A stretch of 64,000 nt of DNA, from positions 5,651,815 to 5,715,814 of the forward strand of contig NC_030683.2 of assembly GCF_000004195.4 (NCBI RefSeq), in the 5' to 3' direction. The stretch comes from Xenopus tropicalis. Its lineage: Eukaryota > Chordata > Amphibia > Anura > Pipidae. Both the position numbers and the translations under genes were made by a program. Shown here piece by piece: positions 55,561-64,000 of the stretch; positions within the stretch are counted from its first letter, which is position 1; every line of letters begins with the position of its first letter. The notes under the pieces are model-generated. The model was not told where the DNA came from. It searched no databases and saw nothing but the letters and a program-made list of their open reading frames with translations.

Positions 55561-56114
55561 TACCCTTAAACTGTTTAATGGCAGACCCCGGGGGAGTGGG
55601 GTGCCCCACAGACACACAGAGACAGGCCCACGGCACAGCCGAGACCCCCGGCCCCTCACCCACAAACAGCGGGTTATGAAAATAATAGGGAAGGCTCCTT
55701 GTTTATCCAGACCGGCTCATAATATATACCTTGTTTGCTTGTGCCTTGGGGCCAGACAGGAAAGGGTTATTGCTGCCCGGGGGGTTGCAATCTAATGGGC
55801 GAGTGGGATCGCAGTGGGTTACATTGCTGACATACCGCCGGTGCCAATTTATACATTCCTCCCTAATGCGCTGGGAAGGAACATCTGCTCGGAATAATCA
55901 CGGGAATAGCAGCAACACGTGTAGCTTTGGGCCCCCACATTCAGGCAGGGCCCCCCCATACCGAGGGCTCACTGACCAGCGGGATCTAATAGGCACAAAT
56001 GCTGATTGGCCGGTCATGAACCCTCGGCTCCCAGAGACTGAACTGGAACTCTCTGTGTGTCTGTCCCCTCCCACCCATGTGTGTGTGTAGCCTTTATTCC
56101 ATAAGCCTTCCCTC
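55561..56114. other. Single-copy DNA before the 22-bp array
   Basis: Non-repetitive, GC-moderate. Overlapping frames on both strands (55477-55795, 55731-56090) have no recognised domains. CATGTGTGTGTGTAG at 56076 is a short GT run that leads into the array. Confidence 0.4.
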
Positions 56115-59100
56115 CACATACCCCCCATTCCGTGTGTATACCCCCCATTCCGTGTGTACATACCCCCCATTCCGTGTGTACATACCACCCCATTCCGTGT
56201 GTACATACCCCCCATTCCGTGTGTACATACCCCCCATTCCGTGTGTACATACCCCCCATTCCGTGTGTACATACCCCCCATTCCGTGTGGTACATACCCC
56301 CCATTCCGTGTGTACATACCCCCCATTCCGTGTGTACATACCCCCCATTCATGTGTACATACCCCCCATTCCGCGTGTACATACCCCCCATTCCATGTGT
56401 ACATACCCCCATTCAGTGTGTAACATACCCCCGATTCCGTGTGTACATACCCCCCCCATTCCGTGTGTACATACCCCCATTCCGTATGTACATACCCCCC
56501 ATTCCGTGTGTAACATACCCCCCATTCCGTATGTACATACCCCCCATTCCGTGTGTACATACCCCCATTCCGTGTGTACATACCCCCATTCCGTGTGTAC
56601 ATACCCCCATTCCGTGTGTACATACCCCCAATTCCGTGTGTACATACCCCCCCATTCCGTGTGTACATACCCCCCATTCCGTATGTACATACCCCCCATT
56701 CCGTATGTACATACCCCCCATTCTGTGTGTACATACCCCCCATTCCGTGTGTACATTACCCCCATTCCGTATGTACATACCCCCATTCCGTGTGTACATA
56801 CCCCCCATTCCGTATGTACATACCCCCCATTCCGTGTGTACAACCCCCCATTCCGTGTGTACATTACCCCAATTCAGTGTGTACATACCCCCCACTTCCG
56901 TGTGTACATACCCCCCATTCCGTGTGTCCCATTCAGTATGTACATTACCCCCCATTCTGTTTGTACATTTACCCCCATTCCTGTGTCCCATTCAGTATGT
57001 ACATACCCCCCATTCTGTGTGTACATACCCCCCATTCCGTGTGTCCGTAGCCCATTCCGTGTGTCCGTAGCCCCCATTCCGTGTGTACGTACCCCGTCCG
57101 TGTGTCCGTAGCCCCATCCTGGTCCGTAGCCCCCATTCCGTGTGTCCGTAGCCCCCATTCCGTGTGTACGTAGCCCCCATTCGTGTGTACATACCCCCAT
57201 TCTGTGTGTCCGTAGCCCACATTCCGTGTGTACATACCCTCCATTCCGTGTGTACGTAGCCCCCATTCCGTGTGTACATACCCCCCATTCCATGTGTCCG
57301 TAGCCCCCATTCCGTGTGTATACCCCATTCCGTGTGTACGTAGCCCCATTCCGTGTGTACATACCCCCCATTCTGTGTGTCCGTAGCCCCCATTCCGTGT
57401 GTACGTAGCCCCCATTCCGTGTGTACATACCCTCCATTCCGTGTGTACATACCCTCCATTCCGTGTGTACGTAGCCCCCATTCCGTGTGTACATACCCCC
57501 CATTCCGTGTGTCCGTAGCCCCCATTCCGTGTGTACATACCCCCCATTCCGTGTGTACGTAGCCCCCATTCTGTGTGTACATACCCCCCATTCTGTGTGT
57601 CCGTAGCCCCATCCGTGTGTACGTAGCCCCATTCCGCGTGTACATACCCCCCATTCCATGTGTACATACCCCCCATTCAGTGTGTACATACCCCCGATTC
57701 CGTGTGTACATACCCCCATTCCGTGTGTACATACCCCCCATTCCGTATGTACATACCCCCCATTCCGTATGTACATACCCCCATTCCGTGTGTACATACC
57801 CCCATTCCGTGTGTACATACCCCCCATTCCGTGTGTACATACCCCCCATTCCGTGTGTACATACCCCAATTCCTGTGTACATACCCCCCATTCCGTGTGT
57901 ACATACCCCCCATTCCGTATGTACATACCCCCCATTCCGTATGTACGTACCCCCATTCCGTGTGTCCGTAGCCCCATCCGTGTGTACATACCCCCATTCC
58001 GTGTGTCCGTAGCCCCCATTCCGTGTGTACGTACCCCCCATTCCGTGTGTCCGTAGCCCCCATTCCGTGTGTACATACCCTCCATTCCGTGTGTACGTAC
58101 CCCATTCCGCATGTACATACCCCCAATTCTGCGTGTACAAACCCCACTTCCGCATTACATACCCCCCATTCTGCGTGTACAAACCCCCCACCTGCGTGTA
58201 CAAACCCCCCATTCCGTGTGTACAATCCCCCCATTCCGTGTGTACATACCCTCCATTCCTGCTGTACATACCCTCCATTTCCGTGTGTACATACCCTCCA
58301 TTCGATGATTACATACCCTCCATTCCGTGGTACATACCCTCCATTCCGTGTGTTACATACCCCCCATTCCTCGTGGTACAAACCCCCATTCCTGCGTGTA
58401 CAAACCCCCCATTCGGTACATACCCATTCTGTGTGTACGTAGCCCCCATTCCGTGTGTACATACCCCCCATTCCGTGTGTACATACCCTCCATTCCGTGT
58501 GTACATGCCCCCAATTCCGTGTGTACATAACCCCCATTCCGTGTGTACATACCCCCCATTACCGGTGTTAGTAGCCCCCATTCCGCGTGTACGTACCCCC
58601 CATTCCTGCGTGTACAAACCCCCATTTCCGTACTACCCCGCCATTCCATTGTGGCATTATTTATATACCCCCTTCCAGTGTACATTAACCCCCCATTCCG
58701 TGTGTACATACCCCCATTCCGCGTTAACCACACCCCCACTTTCCGTGTGTACATACCCCATTCCGCGAAGTACATACCCCCATTCCATATGTGCATACCC
58801 CCCATTCCTGCGATGTACATACCCCCCATCCATTGATGCATACCCCCATTCATTGTGTACATACCCCCCACCCGCAGTGTAACATACCCCATTTCCATGA
58901 TGTACATCCCTCCATTCCAGTGTGTACATTCCCCACATTCCGTGTGACCATACCCCACCATTCCCGGTGTACATCCCCCATTCCGTTTACATAGCCCCAT
59001 TCCTGTGTACATATCCCCCCATTCGTGTTACATAGCCCCATTCCGTGTATGTACAATTACCCCCATTTGTTGTCACTACCCCCCATTCGCGTGTAGATAC

Positions 59101-59205
59101 CCCCATTCCGCGTGTTACCCCCATCCGGTACGTACCCCCCATTCGGTCCGGGCCCCCTCCGCGTGTACGTACCCCCCCATTCCGTGTGTATGTCCCCCCC
59201 CATTT
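56115..59205. repeat. 22-bp CCCCCCATTCCGTGTGTACATA minisatellite, 3.1 kb
   Basis: About 140 units of 20-23 bp. The core is CCCCCCATTCCGTGTGTACA, then TAC. A second type, CCGTAGCCCCCATTCCGTGT, dominates 57040-57620. C-runs vary from 4 to 7. 57660-57960 resembles 56390-56730 in sub-type order (CCATGTGTACATAC, CAGTGTG, CCCCCGATTCC), so a block of about 300 bp was copied. From about 58110 the units become irregular, partly older variants (TGCGTGTACAAAC) and partly indel noise. Frames of 200-430 codons on both strands are artefacts. The minus strand has G-runs every 22 bp. Confidence 0.97.
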
Positions 59206-59571
59206 CCGTATACAGATCGTTAGCTCACGAGTGCAGTTGGGGAATAGAGATCACTATAATCCCTATAGTTCAGTTCATACCAAGTTGCTGGGAACTGGGC
59301 CCCAAACCCAAACCAGCACTGCCCGGGGCCTCTATTTTCTCCGGCCTCGTTGGGAAACATTTCCATGGAGTTCAGGGCCAAATCTAATGTGATTGAGGTT
59401 TGTGGGGATTTAGGGGATTAATAGGAGTTCCCTGTGTTCTGAGAAACCCCATAAAACGATGCCAGTGAGTGCCAGGACACTCCTCCCAGCACAGTAAGTG
59501 TATATTATGTGAATATGGGAGAAGCCTCTCTGTAATCTCTTATTGACAACGGGCGAGGCTGATTCACTGCT
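59206..59571. other. Single-copy spacer between arrays
   Basis: About 360 bp without repeats: GAGTGCAGTTGGGGAATAGA, TTCATACCAAGTTGCTGGGA, CATTTCCATGGAGTTCAGGG. No gene seen. It separates two arrays that share a CGTACCCCCCAT motif. Confidence 0.45.
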
Positions 59572-61670
59572 CAGCGAGGCTCCCGTACCCCCCATTATAG
59601 CGAGGCTCCCGTACCCCCATCACCAGCGAGGCTCCCGTACCCCCCATCGCAGCGAGGCTCCCGTATCCCCATCACAGCGAGGCTCCCGTATCCCCATCAC
59701 AGCGAGGCTCCCGTACCCCCATCCGCAGCGCAGGCTCCCAGGTACCCCCCATCGCAGCGAGGCTCCCGTATCCCCATCACAGCGAGGCTCCCGTTTCCCC
59801 ATCACAGCGAGGCTCCCGTATCCCCATCACAGCGAGGCTCCCGTACCCCCCCCACCACAGCGAGGCTCCCGTATCCCCATCACAGCGAGGCTCCCGTATC
59901 CCCATCACAGCGAGGCTCCCGTATCCCCATCACAGCGAGGCTCCCGTATCCCCATCACAGCGAGGCTCCAGTACCCCCAACATAGCGAGTTTCCTACCCC
60001 CATCACAGCGAGGCTCCCGTACCCCCCATAACAGCGAGGCTCCAGTACCCCCCCAACATAGCGAGGCTCCCGTACCCCCCATCGCAGCGAGGCTCCCGTA
60101 TCCCCATCACAGCGAGGCTCCCGTATCCCCATCACAGCGAGGCTCCCGTATCCCCATCACAGCGAGGCTCCCGTATCCCCATCACAGCGAGGCTCCAGTA
60201 CCCCCCAACATAGCGAGGCTCCCGTACCCCCATCACAGCGAGGCTCCCGTACCCCCCATAACAGCGAGGCTCCAGTACCCCCCACATAGCGAGGCTCCCG
60301 TACCCCCCATCACAGCGAGGCTCCCGTACCCCCCATCACAGCGAGGCTCCCGTACCCCCCATCACAGCGAGGCTCCCGTACCCCCATTAGAGCGAGGCTC
60401 CCGTACCCCCATCACAGCGAGGCTCCCGTACCCCCCATCACAGCGAGGCTCCTGTTATCCCCATCACAGCGAGGCCCGTATCCCATCAAGCGAGCGCCCA
60501 TGCCCAGTACCCCCCAACATAGCGAGGCTCCCGTACCCCCCATCACAGCGAGGCTCCCGTACCCCCCATAACAGCGAGGCTCCAGTACCCCCAACATAGC
60601 GAGGCTCCCGTACCCCCCATCACAGCGAGCTCCCGTACCCCCCATCACAGCGAGGCTCCCGTACCCCCCATCACAGCGAGGCTCCCGTACCCCCCATCAC
60701 AGCGAGGCTCCCGTACCCCCCCATCACAGCAAGGCTCCCGTACCCCCCATTAGAGCGAGGCTCCCGTACCCCCCATCACAGCGAGGCTCCCGTACCCCCC
60801 ATCGCAGCGAGGCTCCGTACCCCCCCATCGCAGCGAGGCTCCCGTACCCCCATCGCAGCGAGGCTCCCTTACCCCCCATCGCAGCGAGGCTCCCGTACCC
60901 CCCATCACAGCGAGGCTCCCGTACCCCCCATTATAGCGAGGCTCACCGTACCCCCCATCACAGCAAGGCTCCCGTACCCCCATTATAAGCGAGGCTCCCG
61001 TACCCCCATCACAGCGAGGCTCCCGTACCCCCCATTATAGCGAGGCTCCCGTACCCCCCATCACAGCAGGCTCCCGTACCCCCCATTATAGCGAGGCTCC
61101 CGTACCCCCATCACAGCGAGGCTCCCGTACCCCCCATCGCAGCGAGGCTCCCGTACCCCCCATCACAGCGAGGCTCCCATACCCCCATCGCAGCGAGGTT
61201 CCCGTACCCCCCATCACAGGGAGGCTCCCGTACCCCCCATCGCAGCGAGGCTCCCGTACCCCCCATCGCAGCGAGGCTCCCGTACCCCCCATCGCAGCGA
61301 GGCTCCCGTAACCCCCCATCGCAGCGAGGCTCCCGTACCCCCCATCACAGCGAGGCTCCCGTATCCCCCATCACAGCGAGGCTCCCGTACCCCCCATCGC
61401 AGCGAGGCTCCCGTACCCCCATCACAGCGAGGCTCCCGTATCCCCCATCACAGCGAGGCTCCCGTACCCCCCATCACAGCGAGGCTCCCGTACCCATAAG
61501 CGAGGCTCCGACCCCCATCACATAGCGAGGCTCCTGTACCCCCCATCACAGCGAGGCTCCCGTATCCCCATCAGCGAGGCTCCCGTACCCCCCATCACAG
61601 CGAGGCTCCCGTACCCCCCATCACAGCGAGGCTCCCGTACCCCCCATCACAGCGAGGCTCCCGTACCCCC
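59572..61670. repeat. 26-bp CAGCGAGGCTCCCGTACCCCCCAT minisatellite, 2.1 kb
   Basis: About 83 units of 24-27 bp: AGCGAGGCTCCCGTACCCCC then CATCAC, CATCGC, CATTAT, CAACAT or CATAAC. A TATCCCCATCAC type dominates 59650-60190. Blocks such as CAACATAGCGAGGC plus CATAACAGCGAGGC recur at about 59980, 60200, 60270, 60510 and 60590, a higher-order pattern. Noisy at 60440-60500 and 61480-61510. The minus strand carries a G-run of 4-6 every 26 bp. Confidence 0.97.
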
Positions 61671-61689
61671 CTACTATAATTCTCATAAA

Positions 61690-62700
61690 GACCCAAATCG
61701 TCCATTTTGCCCTACCATCTCTTTCTTGCCCTTCTGTCTCCAACTTGTGCCACAGTTACCATCTTGCTCTACCATTTTCTACATGCCCTACTGTATTCCT
61801 CTTGCCCTGCTCTTGTCCTCCTATCCCCAGCTTGGTGTATTGCCTCCAACCTACCCTACTGTCTACATCTTGCCCAACTGTTACCATCTTGTGCTTCTTC
61901 TGTGACAATCTTGCCCTACTGTCTCCATCTTGCCCTACTGTCTCCATCTTGCCTTACTGTCTCCATCTTGTCCTACTGTCTCCATCTTGCCCTACTGTCT
62001 CCATCTTGCCCTACTGTCTCCATCTTGCCCTACTGTCTCCATCTTGCCCTACTGTCTCCATCTTGTCTTTCTGTCCCCATCTTGCCCTACTGTCTCCATC
62101 TTGTCTTTCTGTCCCCATCTTGCCCTACTGTCTCCATCTTGTCTTTCTGTCCCCATCTTGCCCTACTGTCTCCATCTTGCCCTACTTTCTCCATCTTGCC
62201 CTACTGTCTCCATCTTTCCCTACTGTCTCCATCTTGTCCTACTGTCTCCATCTTGCCCTACTGTCTCCATCTTTCCCTACTGTCTCCATCTTGCCCTACT
62301 GCCTCCATCTTGCCCTACTGTCTCCATCTTGCCCTACTGTCTCCATCTTGTCCTACTGTCTCCATCTTGCCCTACTGTCTCCATCTTTCCCTACTGTCTC
62401 CATCTTGCCCTACTGCCTCCATCTTGCCCTACTGTCTCCATCTTGCCCTACTGTCTCCATCTTGTCCTACTGTCTCCATCTTGCCCTACTGTCTCCATCT
62501 TTCCCTACTGTCTCCATCTTGCCCTACTGCCTCCATCTTGCCCTACTGTCCCCATCTTGCCCTACTGTCTCCATCTTGCCCTACTGTCTCCATCTTGCCC
62601 TACTGTCTCCATCTTGCCCTACTGACTCCATCTTGTCCTTCTGTCCCCATCCTGCTGTATTGCCTCCATCCTACCCTATTGTTTCCACCTTGCCCTAATG
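61690..62700. repeat. 19-bp CTCCATCTTGCCCTACTGT minisatellite
   Basis: The regular part, 61905-62690, has about 41 units of 19 bp. The left part (61690-61905) holds diverged units (CATCTCTTTCTTGCCCTTC, CATTTTCTACATGCCCTAC), which look like the older edge. The TACTGCCTCC variant recurs at 62301, 62415 and 62529, exactly 114 bp apart, so six-unit blocks were amplified. A 19-bp unit without stops leaves all three plus-strand frames open (up to 335 codons, a 19-residue repeat of LSPSCPTVSILPYCLHLAL type); not a gene. Confidence 0.97.
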
Positions 62701-63876
62701 ACTCCGCTCTGTAAGGCAACATTAGGGTGGGAGGCTTTGGACAATCTCCCCCTATTCGGACCCCCAAAAGATACCCCTGCTCTCTCTACTCCAGCTCTGC
62801 TGAAAACTGACCCCGAGAGCCCCAAACAAACAGCCCCGTCACGTTCTAGCGCGGTTGAACCCTTTACAACACATTTGCCTGCAAATGACGCAATTTGCCA
62901 TTTTCTACATATTAGAGAACCTTTAAAAACAGGTAGAAACACAAATCTTCCTTCAATTACTCGAGTTGCCCCGGGGCCGGAGCCCCTCTCATCTCCGAGG
63001 TATCCCAAGGATGTTATTTGACATATTTGCGGATCTGCCAGTAATGCTGCTCTGTTGACACTGGAAGCTGTGCCGTAAATCAATAAGGAGAGGCATTTGG
63101 GAGGCCAGCGGTGCTACTGGGCTGAATGGCACCCCTAGTGGTCAGTCTGTACAAGTCCCAGCAGAAGTGCCTGAGGGACAGCAGAGCAAATTACCCCGGC
63201 CATTCCTTCCCTGCTGCCCCGGGGCAATAAGTAATAACGGCAGGAAGTGCACTAATGCCACCGGCGTGCAAAGGGGATGATTGTGCAAACGAAGGAGCTA
63301 ATAGAGCCGTCAGGGCAGTTATGGGAGAAGGAGGGTGTTTACACGCAGCTCCTCGACCCTTTCTAACCTTAAGAAAATGAGAAATGCAGGTTCCGTGTTT
63401 GTTGAACTTATTCGCTCCGCTCTGCGCCGATCTCTATTTATTTTTCCTAAATTTTTGTCGAGGAGTCTCTGATTTCCCCAGACGGAGCCAATGAGATCCA
63501 GAGCGGATAATTAGCGGAGATTAAACACACATCTCCAGCATTGTTCCTACATCCCAGGAAGGCAGCAGTGATAATAAATAGCAATATTACACAGAAGGCC
63601 GGCCCAGAGTGCACTGCGGCCCGGCATGTACTAATGAATAGCAAGCAGCGCGGGCGAGACGGGAGCTGCTAATCCGCACTAAGCGGGTCACGGTGTGGAT
63701 GTAATCAGTGGGGCTCAGCAGGATGATGTGTGAATGTAATGCTAATATAGACTGACCCCGGCTCGGAATTAAGTTTAATGAATGATAAATGCATAGGTGC
63801 ACTGGGAAATTAGTTTTCAATACGGGGGAAAAGTTTCAGCACAGAACTGGGAGATATGGCGGCACTTTAGTTTTAT
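62701..63876. promoter_or_regulatory. Single-copy block, candidate conserved non-coding DNA
   Basis: Over 1 kb without transposon or tandem signature. Typical pieces: TTGACATATTTGCGGATCTG, CGTAAATCAATAAGGAGAGG, GCAATAAGTAATAACGGCAG, GCGGATAATTAGCGGAGATT, AAGTTTAATGAATGATAAAT. TAAT and ATAAA motifs are frequent. Frames of 107 and 135 codons lie on opposite strands of 62676-63083 and exclude each other; neither resembles a known protein. Most likely a regulatory block or part of an intron, by appearance only. Confidence 0.3.
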
Positions 63877-64000
63877 GGCTGTTCCTGCTGAATTGTGCTT
63901 AGTACAGGGGAATCCCTATGTGCCATAGTTTTATGGTATCTCTCTGTACAGGCTATGAGCAAACTTAGGGGGCTGTTCCTGCTGAATTGTGCTTAGTACA
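63877..64000. repeat. 94-bp repeat entering the window's right edge
   Basis: GGCTGTTCCTGCTGAATTGT begins at 63877 and again at 63971, followed both times by GCTTAGTACA, giving a 94-bp period cut by the window end. I recall this unit from frog tandem arrays, so a longer array probably continues to the right. Confidence 0.8.

Noticed and set aside
56992..58278. 428-codon minus-strand frame in the 22-bp array
   Set aside because: Both strands and several frames are open over the same DNA, and the peptide is a plain repeat of the unit. An array artefact.
61707..62714. 335-codon frame rich in Leu, Ser, Pro and Cys
   Set aside because: A 19-bp unit lacking stops opens all three frames; the 19-residue period equals the unit length. 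Not a secreted or membrane protein gene.
62676..63083. 135-codon minus-strand frame overlapping a 107-codon plus-strand frame
   Set aside because: The two exclude each other, their ends run into the 19-bp array, and neither resembles a protein family.
1..64000. Retroviral or other viral insertions
   Set aside because: No gag, pol or env-like frames, LTR pairs, primer-binding sites or polypurine tracts were recognised. The mobile elements seen are non-autonomous DNA transposons and SINE pieces.

Overview
The window looks like vertebrate nuclear DNA, most likely from a pipid frog (Xenopus, probably X. tropicalis or a close relative). The basis is my recognition of dispersed families that I know from Xenopus: T2-type MITEs with TTAAAGG ends, the hAT MITE ending CAGGCCCGGACTGG, the hAT element starting CAGGGGTCCCCCAACC, the TAGGGATGCACCGAATCC-type hAT, Harbinger-like elements ending AGGTGGCCATACAC, and the SINE tail around TGTACAGCGCTGCGG. 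No database search was possible, so the species is an inference. No protein-coding gene, tRNA, rRNA or CRISPR array can be supported. The long open frames lie in tandem arrays and stay open because the repeat unit lacks stops, often in several frames and on both strands.

Layout. 1-12233 holds a module: an 82-bp minisatellite, then a hAT element with an internal 34-bp minisatellite, then a 17-bp AATATACAGTATCTGG array. It is present once complete, once truncated (6634-7530, running into a 1000-N gap) and once more after the gap. 12248-14856 is an 81/43-bp array. 14.9-35.9 kb is a mosaic of single-copy DNA and DNA transposons, several with exact target-site duplications (TSDs) and several with a private minisatellite inside. 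35.9-37.1 kb is a 104-bp array, and 38.1-44.0 kb a 6-kb 51-bp array. A 100-bp array occurs twice (44.5-45.2 and 50.0-51.6 kb), flanking an 84-bp array (47.9-48.9 kb). 52.6-53.5 kb is a 112-bp array, followed by a T2-like MITE and a MITE with an internally multiplied core (54.4-55.1 kb). 56.1-62.7 kb holds three minisatellites close together (22, 26 and 19 bp). The right edge enters a 94-bp repeat.

By rough addition, about half of the non-N sequence is tandem repeat. The strongest theme is that several arrays sit inside non-autonomous DNA transposons, between their terminal inverted repeats (TIRs). This suggests that minisatellites start inside MITE-like elements and may be carried by them. 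Tandem repeats riding on MITEs have been described in Xenopus before, so the principle is not new; the number of different cases in one window is what stands out.

The single-copy stretches between arrays (notably 19.7-20.5, 22.96-23.43, 26.37-26.57, 31.56-31.79, 51.7-52.0 and 63.0-63.8 kb) have a mixed, non-repetitive composition with TAATTA-type homeodomain motifs. They could be conserved non-coding elements of a gene desert, or introns of a large gene. Several tracts carry dense single-base indels relative to neighbouring units (about 6131-10600, 14490-14700, 40140-41020, 43340-43690, 51090-51430, 58110-59160), which suggests unpolished long-read sequence. Copy numbers and fine structure there should not be trusted.
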